Assembly: GCA_021286645.1 (NCBI GenBank)
Contig: JAJTBZ010000079.1
Span: 1 to 64,000, forward strand
Direction of reading: 5' to 3'
Origin: Ignavibacteria bacterium
GTDB taxonomy: Bacteria; Bacteroidota; Ignavibacteria; Ignavibacteriales; Ignavibacteriaceae
Length of the DNA stretch: 64,000 nt
In this document: positions 45,988 through 55,755 of the stretch, piece after piece
Position numbering within the stretch: position 1 is the first letter of the stretch
Layout: each line of letters starts with the position of its first letter
The notes under the pieces: generated by a model
Seen by the model: the letters and a program-made list of their open reading frames with translations, nothing else
What the model was told of the DNA's origin: nothing
The model's database searches: none
Made by a program: the position numbers and the translations under genes

Positions 45988-48408
45988 ATGAAAGAACGAA
46001 TTGTTTTTTTTATCGCGGTTTTTCTGGGTATACAATCCGGCATACTGGCGCAAAATAGTTTGATAACCGGGAAGGTAACAGATCGGAGAACAAAGGATGC
46101 TCTTTCTTTTGCAACAGTACGGGTTGTTGGTTCAACAAAAGGTACAACCACAAACTCACTCGGCGATTTTGAATTACGTCTTAAACCGGGGACCTATCAT
46201 TTGGTAGCTTCATTTATGGGGTATCAGAGTGATACGCAGACAGTAGTGCTTTCTGATAAGAAAACCGGACTTACCTTTTCACTCACACCTTCATCAGTTG
46301 CATTACCGGCAGTTACAATTAAACCGGGTGAAAATCCGGCGATCCATATCATTAAACAAGCGATTGCCCGAAAACATCTGAGAAATGAAAAACTCCAGGC
46401 GTACATATTCCAGGCATACACGAAGTTATCTTTTAAAACATCAGAAAAGGTAGTCACAGGTAATTCCAGTGGCGTAGGTATTCTATATGACGGACCTGAT
46501 ACAGCCAAACAAAAAATTGCAGGCATATTCGAAAATCAAAGTACCGGTTACCGAAAAGGAACAAAGAGTAAGGATATTATTATTGCCAGAAAGCAGACTG
46601 CAAATATTCCATCATATGTGAATACGCTTACAGGTGGAAGGTTAGTGCAGGATTTTTATGCCGATGAAGTGAATTTATTTGCCGGTACTGTACCAGGCCC
46701 CCTTTCAAACAATTCATTTAAATACTACTATTTCCGAATCACTGATACAGTAGCTATAGACAATCATTCGGTGTACAAGATTTCAATGACACCCGATGAT
46801 ACCCTTGATGCCGGCCTTATGGGATATATATATATAACTGCTGATACTTATGATCTGGCGAAAGTTGCAGTTGGTGTAAATAAAGCCGCGGATGCCAGTG
46901 GCTTTTTGGATTCGCTCCTGGTTGTTCAAAGTTTTTTCCCCTATGGTGTTGATAATATCTATATGCCGGTGGATTATCATATGGGCGCCAGGCTTAATCT
47001 AATGGGACTTCTTAAAGTGGGTTTTGATCTCAATACGGTTCTTTTTGATTATAATGTTAATCCCGAGATTTCAGATGATTTGTTTACAAAAGCAGTAATT
47101 ACCGTGAATACCGATGCTGATAGCAAGGATTCCACTCATTGGGCAGCCATGCAAAAAATTTCTGCAACAGAAGAGGAGACAGTCGCGTACCATCAGCTTG
47201 ATAGCATTGCTCATCAGAAGAAAACTGCGTGGGAGCGCTTTAGCGGCCTGAGCTCACGCTGGAACCTTAACGATAATTTTTCAGTCAGCTCATTATTGGG
47301 CATGTATCATTTTAACCGCGTGGAAGGGCATAGTGTTGATTTCTCATTTGCAGGATATAACTTGTTAGACGACAGAGCCCATTTTAATACAGGGTACTCA
47401 TATGGTTTTGCTGACCAGAAGTGGAAAGGGAATTTTGATGCAAAGTATATGCTCGGTGATTATCGTACTGCATATGTGAAAGGATCGATATTCCGGAGTA
47501 TCCGACCGCTAATGTCCGATGCAACTCTGCTTGGTGATTTAACCAATACTATATTGGTTTTGTTGCGTAAATATGAAGATAATACATTCTATTATTCTGA
47601 TGGTTTTCACGTAAAAACACAGGCTGAGGTATTTCCGGTTCTGGCCTTAAGTTTAGCATATTCGAGTACAACAGATCGCAGTGCGAAAAAGAATACGGAT
47701 GTTTCAATTCTTAAACCTCATGAGGCTTACAACGCGAATGGGGGAATCAATGATCTACGAATAAATGAAGTAACATTAGGTTTTACTTTTGATACCCGTG
47801 ATTATCTGGAAGATGGAAAATACCGGAGGCGCCTGGGCGATGAATCGATAACCTGCATTGTAAATGGCGCGTTTCATTTCGCAGATAAATCTTTTGGTAG
47901 TGAAATAAACACAAAACGTGCTGATTTACAAATTTCCGGCGCAGTACAAAGTCTTGGTTCCACGAGCTTTGATTACGAACTTTCCGGCAGTTATGCATTT
48001 ACCGGTTTGCCCATTCAGTCAATGACAGCTCTTACCGGTAATATTCAATCTCTGTATTCGGGAATGACTTTCCGTACTCTCGATTTCAATGAGATTTATG
48101 GCGACCGAACAGCTCAACTGCACATTCAATATTATTTTGAAAATGAATTATTCCGCCTGAGTAACATTTCATTCCTCAAAGCCTCAAATTTACGTTTAAC
48201 GGGCTTTCTTAATGCCGGGCTTTCTTCTGTTTCGAGTGATACAAGAAATATCAGCCCCCGAATTTCCGCCGAGTTTCTGCATCCTTTCTACGAAGCGGGA
48301 TTTGGCATTAGTCACCCGAAAATTCCGATCAGCCTGGAATTTGCCTGGAAACTAAACTACAGGGGAAATAATGATTATACAATCGGGTTGGCTACTTCGC
48401 TGCATTAA
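45988..48408 (+). CDS. DUF5686 outer-membrane protein with carboxypeptidase-regulatory-like domain
   Basis: 806 residues with a signal peptide (FFIAVFLGIQSGILAQ). Residues 25-110 are a CarboxypepD_reg-like beta sandwich (ITGKVTDRRTKDALSFATVRVVG...GTYHLVASFMGY). The rest matches the DUF5686 pattern: HIIKQAIARKHLRNEKLQAYIF, many beta strands with alternating hydrophobics and a C-terminal aromatic-rich region, as in outer-membrane barrels. Typical of Bacteroidota; function unknown. Convergent with argS, separated by a terminator. Confidence 0.88.
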   Translation: MKERIVFFIAVFLGIQSGILAQNSLITGKVTDRRTKDALSFATVRVVGSTKGTTTNSLGDFELRLKPGTYHLVASFMGYQSDTQTVVLSDKKTGLTFSLTPSSVALPAVTIKPGENPAIHIIKQAIARKHLRNEKLQAYIFQAYTKLSFKTSEKVVTGNSSGVGILYDGPDTAKQKIAGIFENQSTGYRKGTKSKDIIIARKQTANIPSYVNTLTGGRLVQDFYADEVNLFAGTVPGPLSNNSFKYYYFRITDTVAIDNHSVYKISMTPDDTLDAGLMGYIYITADTYDLAKVAVGVNKAADASGFLDSLLVVQSFFPYGVDNIYMPVDYHMGARLNLMGLLKVGFDLNTVLFDYNVNPEISDDLFTKAVITVNTDADSKDSTHWAAMQKISATEEETVAYHQLDSIAHQKKTAWERFSGLSSRWNLNDNFSVSSLLGMYHFNRVEGHSVDFSFAGYNLLDDRAHFNTGYSYGFADQKWKGNFDAKYMLGDYRTAYVKGSIFRSIRPLMSDATLLGDLTNTILVLLRKYEDNTFYYSDGFHVKTQAEVFPVLALSLAYSSTTDRSAKKNTDVSILKPHEAYNANGGINDLRINEVTLGFTFDTRDYLEDGKYRRRLGDESITCIVNGAFHFADKSFGSEINTKRADLQISGAVQSLGSTSFDYELSGSYAFTGLPIQSMTALTGNIQSLYSGMTFRTLDFNEIYGDRTAQLHIQYYFENELFRLSNISFLKASNLRLTGFLNAGLSSVSSDTRNISPRISAEFLHPFYEAGFGISHPKIPISLEFAWKLNYRGNNDYTIGLATSLH

Positions 48409-48429
48409 ACGAGAACGGTTATAAAAACA

Positions 48430-48467
48430 AACGGCTGCCATCTTTACCGATAGCAGCCGTTTTTTTG
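48430..48467. terminator. Bidirectional terminator between DUF5686 gene and argS
   Basis: ACGGCTGC (48431-48438) pairs with GCAGCCGT (48453-48460), with an inner ATC/GAT pairing. Seven T's follow on the plus strand. On the minus strand the stem is followed by TTTGTTTTTAT. Confidence 0.92.
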
Positions 48468-48481
48468 TACGAAAAATAATA

Positions 48482-50110
48482 TTACATGCGCTCGGGCGCT
48501 GAAACTCCAAGAATGGATAGGCCATTCCTCAGTACAGTCCGGGTTGCTATTGCAAGTGCCAATCTTGATGAAGCAATTGCCGGATCTGAACCGATAATAC
48601 GGCAGACCGTATAGAATCGATGGAAAGCCTCGGCTAATTCCATTAAGTACATCGCAAGTTTGTGTGCCTCGAAATTTTCTGCAGCATAGAGCACAATCTC
48701 TGGAAATCCATGTAACTTTTTCAGTAGTTTTAACTCTTCGGGGGCAGTAAGGTTTTCCAGATGATCCAAGGATGAATTTAATCCCTGTTCTCCGGCGACC
48801 CGAAGTATCGAGCAAATTCTGGCATGCGCGTACTGGAGGTAGAAAACAGGATTTTCATCGGATTGTTTTTTTGCCAAATCTATATCGAAGTTCATATGCG
48901 AAGATATTGAACGCATGCTAAAAAAGAAGCGAACAACATCGGCACTCGTTTCATCAATCAATTCATCCAGCGTAATATAGTTTGCTTTGCGGGTTGACAT
49001 CTTTACTATCTCTCCGCCCTGGATAATTGTTACAAATTGATGGATTAATACGGCAATACTTTCGGTAGGATAACCCATCGATTTCAAAGCTGCCAATACA
49101 TCAGGGTAGGTTGCATTGTGGTCTGAACCAAAAATATCTACAATCTTATCGTAATTACGTTCGAATTTCGTTATATGATAGGCAATATCAGGCAGCCGGT
49201 ATGTAGGCTCGCCGGTTGACTTAATAATAACTTTATCCTGCTCATTACCCAGATCGGAAAGTTTTAACCAAAGCGCGTTATCTTTTTCATAACTCAGGCC
49301 TTTGTCTTTAAATATCTGTAGTAAGGCTGTAATTTTGCCTTCTTCATACAGCGAATGTTCATTGTAGAAAACAGAATGCCTAATTCCCATTCTTTCGAGA
49401 GTCTGCTTAATATCCTGAAACATTGCTTGTTCAGCACGGTCTTTAAAAATTCCTTCCGCCGGCTCATCTTGTAACTTATCGCCATACTCGGCAACAAGTG
49501 TTTTTGCGAGGTCGGTTATATATTCACCCTGGTAATAATCTTCGGGGAATGCGATATCTTTACCAAGTGCCTGTAGGTAACGATGACGGACTGAATCGCC
49601 AAGCACCCGCATTTGCCTGCCGGCATTGTTAAAATAATATTCTCTGTCAACAGAATACCCAATCCATTCAAGCATTGTTGCTACAGTATCACCGCAAACA
49701 GCATTACGGCCGTGTCCAACAGTGAGGGGGCCGGTGGGGTTCGCGGAAACAAATTCTACATTCGCCTTCTTACCGGAGTATTTAGCAGATCTGCCAAAGG
49801 AATTTTCTTCCTGGAAAATCTGGGGAATAACCGATGCGATGAAAGCTGGTGTAAAGAAAAAATTAATAAATCCCGGTCCGGCAATTTCAACTTTTTCAAT
49901 TTCAGCCGGGTTAACTGGCAGGGCATCAATGATACGCTTTGCAACATCCCGTGGTGGCATTTTTACCTGTTTAGTAAGTGTAAGCGCCACGTTGGTTGAT
50001 AAATCACCATGACCTTCATGTTGAGGTGTGTCAAAAGAAAGTGAATAAGCAGCACCCGGGAATAGGTTTTCTATAACCGGTGAGCATAAATTATGGACAA
50101 ATTGTTTCAA
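48482..50110 (-). CDS. argS: Arginyl-tRNA synthetase
   Basis: 542 residues from a TTG at 50110 with GGAG 7 nt upstream. Class I motifs: the N-terminal Add1 domain (HEGHGDLSTNVAL), HIGH as PTGPLTVGHGRNAVCGD, DIFGSDHNATYPDVLAAL, and KMSKS as VKMSTRKANYITLDEL. The C-terminal DALR anticodon-binding helices end in the ILGVSAPERM tail. Complete. rsfS lies 15 bp upstream in the same operon. Confidence 0.97.
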   Translation of the reverse strand: MKQFVHNLCSPVIENLFPGAAYSLSFDTPQHEGHGDLSTNVALTLTKQVKMPPRDVAKRIIDALPVNPAEIEKVEIAGPGFINFFFTPAFIASVIPQIFQEENSFGRSAKYSGKKANVEFVSANPTGPLTVGHGRNAVCGDTVATMLEWIGYSVDREYYFNNAGRQMRVLGDSVRHRYLQALGKDIAFPEDYYQGEYITDLAKTLVAEYGDKLQDEPAEGIFKDRAEQAMFQDIKQTLERMGIRHSVFYNEHSLYEEGKITALLQIFKDKGLSYEKDNALWLKLSDLGNEQDKVIIKSTGEPTYRLPDIAYHITKFERNYDKIVDIFGSDHNATYPDVLAALKSMGYPTESIAVLIHQFVTIIQGGEIVKMSTRKANYITLDELIDETSADVVRFFFSMRSISSHMNFDIDLAKKQSDENPVFYLQYAHARICSILRVAGEQGLNSSLDHLENLTAPEELKLLKKLHGFPEIVLYAAENFEAHKLAMYLMELAEAFHRFYTVCRIIGSDPAIASSRLALAIATRTVLRNGLSILGVSAPERM

Positions 50111-50125
50111 CGAGTATCTCCGGGA

Positions 50126-50485
50126 TTATTTAGATTCAACTTCATCTTTAAGAATTGTTGCAGGCGCGTCGCCCCATAATTTTTCGAGATTATAGAACGC
50201 GCGGGTATCGGGTCGGAATACATGGACTACCACATCCACATAATCAAGAAGAACCCATTGCAGGGCGCGGTGTCCTTCTTTGTGCCATACCTTAATGCCT
50301 TCATCCTTTAACTGTCCTTCAACATGGTCTGCAATCGCTTTAACCTGTGTATCGGAAGCCCCGGTACAAATAATAAAATAATCGGTAATTGGAGAAACTT
50401 TATTTACTTCAAGGACTGTAACGTCATAGCCCTTCTTTTCAAAAATCAAATCCGCAATTTTACGGGTGAGTATTTCAGAATTCAA
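50126..50485 (-). CDS. rsfS: Ribosomal silencing factor RsfS
   Basis: 119 residues. The start is a TTG at 50485 with AAGGA 8 nt upstream. Pattern VTVLEVNKVSPITDYFIICTGASDTQVKAIADHV...KVWHKEGHRALQWVLLDYVDVVVHVF is diagnostic, read in two blocks. It binds ribosomal protein uL14 and blocks subunit joining. Between a LytR_C-domain gene and argS, a common arrangement. Confidence 0.95.
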   Translation of the reverse strand: MNSEILTRKIADLIFEKKGYDVTVLEVNKVSPITDYFIICTGASDTQVKAIADHVEGQLKDEGIKVWHKEGHRALQWVLLDYVDVVVHVFRPDTRAFYNLEKLWGDAPATILKDEVESK

Positions 50486-50495
50486 ATGATATTCC

Positions 50496-50981
50496 TTAGT
50501 TAGATACGGTTAATTGAGAAAAATCCTTACCGATCAGGATAGTGACATCGAGAAGATAGTCTTTGCTAATCTGGCTGATTACCCGGTTTGAGGGTATATT
50601 CAGCATCCGGGCAATATTCTCTGCTTTCTCTGTATTGCCGGTTCTGTCGATAAGTAACGTCTGCTCCAGGTCAAATGACATATAATTCTTTGCCTGGACT
50701 ACATCAATATGGTTACTACGTAGATAATTTGTAACGGTTTCTGTTGCACCCTTAATACCACAGGCATTCAGCACCTCAACCTGAATATTAAAAGTTTTAT
50801 TCACATACTTTTCCGGTTCAGCCGGTTTTTGTTTTCCTTTTAGGGAAAAATAATAAATGCCGGAAAAAGCCAACAAAAGAACCAGAACGATATTAACGAA
50901 GAAAAGCCCTCTGCGTATTGCATCCGGCTTTTTTTCTAATTGAATTTTCAATTTTTCTTTTTGATCACGAGTGCTGTTCAA
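50496..50981 (-). CDS. LytR C-terminal (LytR_C) domain membrane protein
   Basis: 161 residues from a TTG at 50981. Charged cytoplasmic N-terminus, one TM helix (residues about 25-46, GLFFVNIVLVLLLAFSGIYYF), then a LytR_C domain: IQVEVLNACGIKGATETVTNYL, LLIDRTGNTEKAENIARML and LLDVTILIGKDFSQL. The domain is periplasmic and occurs in envelope proteins. It lacks the LCP catalytic domain, so it is not a LytR transferase. Confidence 0.88.
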   Translation of the reverse strand: MNSTRDQKEKLKIQLEKKPDAIRRGLFFVNIVLVLLLAFSGIYYFSLKGKQKPAEPEKYVNKTFNIQVEVLNACGIKGATETVTNYLRSNHIDVVQAKNYMSFDLEQTLLIDRTGNTEKAENIARMLNIPSNRVISQISKDYLLDVTILIGKDFSQLTVSN

Positions 50982-50993
50982 TAATCTCAGCCT

Positions 50994-51473
50994 TTATGGT
51001 TGTGATGCGTCATACCAGCTTCCCCTGCCGAAAGGGTTTCCATACAAATATGTATGGGGGTACTGCTGATATTGGAAAACGACATTAACATTTTCCCAGG
51101 GTTGATAATTTAAACGTGCTTTGGTGATATAGATACCGTTTACACTGTTCTGAAAACTTTTGCCGAGAGAACTATAGGGCGATTGTACAATACTGGCATC
51201 AAGTTGTACATTCAGATTGTCAGCAAACCGGTACATCATCGAGTTTGTATAACTGCTCAGGGCAAATCCGTTACCGCCGAAAGCAGTATATGATAAATTA
51301 ATGCTGTGGCTCATGCTGAATTTAGCAGGATCAATGATTCCTAAAATAAAATTTGGATCAGTATTAATGATACCGTCTTTTATTGAAGGCCTCATGGTAT
51401 TATCTTCCCGGAACTGGGCTTTCCCGGTTACGGAAATCAATAAAACAAATGCTGCAATAATTAATCTTTTCAT
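50994..51473 (-). CDS. Hypothetical secreted beta-rich protein
   Basis: 159 residues with a clear signal peptide (MKRLIIAAFVLLISVTGKAQ). Alternating strands (SMSHSINLSYTAFGGN, NLNVQLDASIVQSPYSS, ITKARLNYQPWENVNVVFQY) suggest a small outer-membrane or periplasmic beta protein. No family recognised. Upstream of, and co-oriented with, the LytR_C gene, 12 bp apart. Confidence 0.7.
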   Translation of the reverse strand: MKRLIIAAFVLLISVTGKAQFREDNTMRPSIKDGIINTDPNFILGIIDPAKFSMSHSINLSYTAFGGNGFALSSYTNSMMYRFADNLNVQLDASIVQSPYSSLGKSFQNSVNGIYITKARLNYQPWENVNVVFQYQQYPHTYLYGNPFGRGSWYDASQP

Positions 51474-51612
51474 AAAAAATTCGCGTTTTGTTTAGATGTT
51501 AATAAACAATACGCCGGCTTCTCCGGCCTTATATTTCTTATCGTTAGTGAACGAGTATTTAATTTACGATAATAACAAAAATAACGAAAAAAAGAAATAC
51601 AATCTATTGTAT

Positions 51613-52968
51613 TTAATTAGACATCAGTTTCGCTATTTCGGTTTCATATCCGGTTAAATATTTTTCTGCATCCTGAGCGGTTTTTGCTTCGCAAATAATA
51701 CGCATTATGGGTTCAGTATTTGATTTCCTCATGTGAATCCAATGGTCGTTGAAATCTATACGAAGGCCATCGCTGGTGGCAATTTTTTCATCCTTATAAC
51801 GCTCGGCCATTGCTGCAATTACCCTATCGGGGTTAAATGACCCCAGTTTTACCTTTTTCTTTGAAATAGTATATTGTGGTAATGCGGCTTTTAGTTCGGC
51901 AAGCGTGCCGCCGAATTCAACCAGATGCTGCAGGGTAATAGCAATTCCTACCAGAGCGTCACGGCCGTAATGCACTGCCGGGTAAATAACGCCGCCGCTT
52001 CCTTCACCGCCAATAATTGCTCCTGTCTCTTTCATTTTCTCAACGACATTTGCTTCGCCAACCGGTGAACGGAATAGTTCACAGCCATTAGCTCGGGCAA
52101 CGTCTTCTGCAGCCCGTGAGGTGGAAAGGTTAACAACAACATTTCCCTTCTCTTTGGAAGTAATAAACTTAACGGCCTGGCTAACTGTATTTTCCTCGCT
52201 GAAGGGGAGGCCCTCATTGGTAATTAATACCAGGCGGTCAACATCCGGATCAACAACCACGGCCAAATCCACACCGGTTTCCTTCACTTTTGCCATTGTC
52301 TTTGTCAGGTTCTCCGGTAATGGTTCCGGCAGCCGGGGAAATATACCACTATCGTCACAATCCAACTCTATCACTTCGCATCCAAAATCCCGAAGTAATT
52401 CGGGAATAATTTTATAGCCGGCTCCATTCACACAATCCGCCACAACTTTGAATTTTCTTTTCCGAATTGCTTCCACATCGATATGTGGCATAGTGAGCAC
52501 TGCATTTTTATGTACTTCCAGTGCCTTTTCATAAACAGTTAACTTACCCAGTCCATTCCATGCCTGATAGCCGGTATTCTGATCGAGTTTTTCTTTCATG
52601 AGTTTATGCTCTGCGGGAGTCATAAACTGTCCGGTAGAGTTCAATAGTTTTAATGCATTCCATTCATTCGGGTTATGGCTGGCAGAAATGGCAATGCCGC
52701 CCTGCGCGCCAAGGGTTTTTACCGTAAATTGCACGGTTGGGGTGGGGCATATTCCAATTTCAACCACATCAAGGCCCTTTGCCAGCAGCGTACCTATTAC
52801 AATAGATTTAACCATGTCGCCTGAAATACGGGAATCCCGGCCGATAACTACAGTTCCTTTGCCGATAAAATCAGCATAAGCTGCCGTATATTGCACCAAA
52901 ACTTCAGGGGAGAGACCGTCTCCAACTATTCCTCGAATTCCGGATATACTTACCATTAATGTTGGCAT
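51613..52968 (-). CDS. glmM: Phosphoglucosamine mutase (phosphohexomutase family)
   Basis: The ATG at 52968 with AGGAG 9 nt upstream is preferred; 451 residues. Alpha-D-phosphohexomutase fold: the phospho-serine loop GIAISASHNPNEWNALKLL, the metal loop DPDVDRLVLI, the sugar loop GGEGSGGVIYP and the phosphate loop RKSNTEPIMRII. GISGIRGIVGDGLSPE at the start favours GlmM, which makes GlcN-1-P for peptidoglycan and LPS. A phosphomannomutase activity cannot be excluded. It is followed by a gap, not by the LPS genes it would join by function. Confidence 0.88.
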   Translation of the reverse strand: MPTLMVSISGIRGIVGDGLSPEVLVQYTAAYADFIGKGTVVIGRDSRISGDMVKSIVIGTLLAKGLDVVEIGICPTPTVQFTVKTLGAQGGIAISASHNPNEWNALKLLNSTGQFMTPAEHKLMKEKLDQNTGYQAWNGLGKLTVYEKALEVHKNAVLTMPHIDVEAIRKRKFKVVADCVNGAGYKIIPELLRDFGCEVIELDCDDSGIFPRLPEPLPENLTKTMAKVKETGVDLAVVVDPDVDRLVLITNEGLPFSEENTVSQAVKFITSKEKGNVVVNLSTSRAAEDVARANGCELFRSPVGEANVVEKMKETGAIIGGEGSGGVIYPAVHYGRDALVGIAITLQHLVEFGGTLAELKAALPQYTISKKKVKLGSFNPDRVIAAMAERYKDEKIATSDGLRIDFNDHWIHMRKSNTEPIMRIICEAKTAQDAEKYLTGYETEIAKLMSN

Positions 52969-53019
52969 ATCAAACAACTCCTTCTAATTACAATTTTATA
53001 ATGCAGCGCGTTCAGGTAA

Positions 53020-53790
53020 TTATTCATTGTACCTGTCGAGCTTAAACTTTTCGCCCAGATATAATTTACGTACCTCGCTGTCTTCTGCAAGGGCTTCGGC
53101 CGAACCTGAACGGAAGATAACGCCGTTAATAAGAATATAGGCTTTATCAACAATACTGAGAGTCTCATGTACGTTATGGTCCGTAATCAGTACACCGATA
53201 CCCCGGTTTTTTAAATTCGCAACGATATTCATAATATCTTCAACGGCAATCGGGTCCACACCGGCGAACGGCTCATCCAGAAGAATGAAACTCGGGTTCG
53301 TTGCCAGAGTACGGGCAATTTCTGTTCGGCGGCGCTCGCCTCCACTAAGTTGGTATCCCTGGCTTTTACGGATATGTGTAATACTCAAATCAATTAATAG
53401 CTGTTCCATGCGATCTTTTCGTTCTTTATCCGTAAGCTTCATCATTTGCAGAACAGCCATTATGTTATCTTCAACACTTAACTTTCTGAATACCGATGCT
53501 TCCTGCGGTAAGTAGCCGACACCCATCCGGGCACGCTTGTACATGGGAACTTTGGTGACTTCGGTCTGATCAAAGAATACCGAACCGGAATTAGGGCTTA
53601 TCATTCCCACCATCATATAGAAAGTAGTAGTTTTCCCGGCACCGTTTGGCCCGAGCAGCCCGACGATTTCTCCCTGCGCTACTTCAATTGAGACCTTATT
53701 AACGACCGTGCGTTTTTTATAAATTTTTACAAGTTCCCTGCTGCTAAAAACATGTGGACCGGCGGCAGGCGCGTTTTCCTGATTCATCAT
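53020..53790 (-). CDS. lptB: LPS export ABC transporter ATP-binding protein LptB
   Basis: 256 residues. Walker [16 protein letters not shown]-loop [17 protein letters not shown] (the LptB-type PQEAS), signature [13 protein letters not shown], Walker [17 protein letters not shown] and the H-loop DHNV. Powers LPS extraction with LptFG, which are not in the window. The ATG lies within the stop of the upstream lptA-like gene (ATGATGA). Confidence 0.96.
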   Translation of the reverse strand: MMNQENAPAAGPHVFSSRELVKIYKKRTVVNKVSIEVAQGEIVGLLGPNGAGKTTTFYMMVGMISPNSGSVFFDQTEVTKVPMYKRARMGVGYLPQEASVFRKLSVEDNIMAVLQMMKLTDKERKDRMEQLLIDLSITHIRKSQGYQLSGGERRRTEIARTLATNPSFILLDEPFAGVDPIAVEDIMNIVANLKNRGIGVLITDHNVHETLSIVDKAYILINGVIFRSGSAEALAEDSEVRKLYLGEKFKLDRYNE

Positions 53791-55178
53791 AAAGTAAATC
53801 GACTATTAAAAAAATTTTTGAAAATAGAGTTTTTGTCCGGCCTTCCCGGTACAAGACGAAATTGGGGTAAGGTAAATGTTTTTTCTTTTCCGGCTACCAC
53901 GTTTTCCGGATGAAATTCGCTTTTCGGTTCACCGAATAGATGTACTTCATCAACCCGGCTTTCCGAAAAAACAATCTTTGCATTCTTCGCGCTGGCCTTT
54001 ACAATACCATTGGGCGATTCATCATCGTAGACATAATACATGCTGAGTACATTACCGAAAAATTCACTCGCGTGTAGCCGGCTATTCCTGAAGTGCAGTA
54101 AAACCCTTTGCCCGGTTACCTGATCAAATCGCGCGGGGAATTTTTTATTCTGCGATATAATGAGGGCGTTGACGGTTATTTCCGCAGAATTTATTTGCCT
54201 GTTGCGCAATGTTACGGTAACAGAATCTCCGGTAAGTTGTGTCGTTTCATACCATAAAACCGGCTGTGCTGTTGAATCTTTCAACCGGTATGTTACTATC
54301 TGTTCAGCATTTTTTCGGTAGATTGAGAGATCATTTTTCGAAGCAAACATACCCCGGATTATGCGCACTGAATCTGTAGCTACAAAGCGCATTGAAGAAT
54401 CGCGCCATGCTTCCATTTTCTGCGATCGGATAATCATCGTATCAATAGAAATTACGGTATCTTTCTTATCATTGTAACTTGTATCTACCTGAACGAGCAG
54501 GGGATCCTTATCAACGATGCTGTATTGTTTCTTACGGTAGTCAGCAACGTGCTGCCCGTACAAAATTGTTCGGTCTGAATTATTTTGCAAAGAAACATTG
54601 CCAAACCCAAACGTAATTTCAGCCTCCCGGAAATGCTCAATAGAATCTGCAAATATGGTGTTATCTTCGCCGACAATTTTTACCATAATATTGGCAATGG
54701 CCCTGTTCTCATGCCGGTAATACAACAAATGCTGCGCGCTAAGCGTTGTAGAGCTGTCTTTCAGTGTTACATTGTACGTAAAATCTGCTTTGGCAGTCTT
54801 GAAAAAATATTCACCTTGAACTGCTGAGAGAGTGACTTTTTTATCATCAAGTGTGACGCCCTTATTAGAGTACGCCCGCTTTTCATTACCGTAATAAAAA
54901 CCTTCCGGCGTCTTTATTGTTAAGGTATCCTGCGTAACTACAACGCGTCCGATAAGGTGAGCATTGTTTTGGGCTAAATACTGAATAGCCCGGTCACATG
55001 TTATTTTTACATTACCTTGCCGCAAAACAACATTACCCGCTACTTCGCGGACAGACATGCCATTTTCGACCCGGCCAATAAGCTCTTCACCGGTAACCGT
55101 TATAGGCTCATTTTGGGCGAGTGCCGAAAATTGTAAACAAATAAAAACAAGAATCAGGGACACAATTGATTTATTCAT
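53787..55178 (-). CDS. lptA: LptA/OstA-domain LPS transport protein, enlarged form
   Basis: 463 residues with a signal peptide ([16 protein letters not shown]). The OstA-like beta-jellyroll repeats cover much of the protein: [59 protein letters not shown]. coli LptA is about 185 residues, so this is more than twice as long, as is common in Bacteroidota. It should bridge the periplasm. The gene overlaps lptC by 8 bp upstream and lptB by 4 bp downstream. Confidence 0.88.
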   Translation of the reverse strand: MNKSIVSLILVFICLQFSALAQNEPITVTGEELIGRVENGMSVREVAGNVVLRQGNVKITCDRAIQYLAQNNAHLIGRVVVTQDTLTIKTPEGFYYGNEKRAYSNKGVTLDDKKVTLSAVQGEYFFKTAKADFTYNVTLKDSSTTLSAQHLLYYRHENRAIANIMVKIVGEDNTIFADSIEHFREAEITFGFGNVSLQNNSDRTILYGQHVADYRKKQYSIVDKDPLLVQVDTSYNDKKDTVISIDTMIIRSQKMEAWRDSSMRFVATDSVRIIRGMFASKNDLSIYRKNAEQIVTYRLKDSTAQPVLWYETTQLTGDSVTVTLRNRQINSAEITVNALIISQNKKFPARFDQVTGQRVLLHFRNSRLHASEFFGNVLSMYYVYDDESPNGIVKASAKNAKIVFSESRVDEVHLFGEPKSEFHPENVVAGKEKTFTLPQFRLVPGRPDKNSIFKNFFNSRFTL

Positions 55179-55755
55179 GCAGGCTTTTAGCTGATGTTAT
55201 ATAAGTAATACGGTAGATAACGTAGTTCCTCAGGTACTGGTCAGAATTGAACCCGTATCCCTGAATACGTTCTGTGGGAGTAGTTATTGTTACGAATTTA
55301 TCGGTCACTATCTTCGCGTTTTGGTTATCCCACATTAATTCTTCAGAGTTCAGAACAACACCGCTGTCATTTTTTACAACCACGTTTTCATACGCGTACA
55401 AATTTTTCGTCCGGTCATCAACTTTCCCTTTTCGGGAAGTTAACACGGTAACAATTTTCTGTGATCGTCCATAAAAATCAACCTGCACAGAACTATCGAG
55501 CATTGTTTCCTGGCGTTGGGTAAATGATTGTAAATGCCCGGCATTCATAACGGCTTTTGTTTTACCGCTGTCAGTAAAAACAATAGTCGATTTCCAGCTT
55601 TCCTGCGCCGGTATTTCCTGTTGTTTACCTATTTGTGCCACCTGGGGTTGTACCTTTTCCGGCTGGCATCCGGTTGAGCCTGCTAAACAGGCAAAGTATG
55701 TTATGCCTGTAAATAGCATACCGAAAACCCGGGCCGGTTGAAATAGCTTTTTCAT
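55171..55755 (-). CDS. lptC: LPS export protein LptC, predicted lipoprotein
   Basis: 194 residues. The N-terminal signal ends in GSTGC, a lipobox, unlike the TM-anchored E. coli LptC. The body has the LptC/LptA jellyroll pattern: STIVFTDSGKTKAVMNAGHL, VQVDFYGRSQKIVTVLTSRKG, NVVVKNDSGVVLNSEELMWD. Overlaps kdsD by 4 bp. Confidence 0.88.
   Translation of the reverse strand: MKKLFQPARVFGMLFTGITYFACLAGSTGCQPEKVQPQVAQIGKQQEIPAQESWKSTIVFTDSGKTKAVMNAGHLQSFTQRQETMLDSSVQVDFYGRSQKIVTVLTSRKGKVDDRTKNLYAYENVVVKNDSGVVLNSEELMWDNQNAKIVTDKFVTITTPTERIQGYGFNSDQYLRNYVIYRITYITSAKSLHE

Noticed and set aside
51513-51527. GCCGG/CCGGC hairpin as a terminator after glmM
   Set aside because: Five-bp stem with no T-run on either side; too weak to call.
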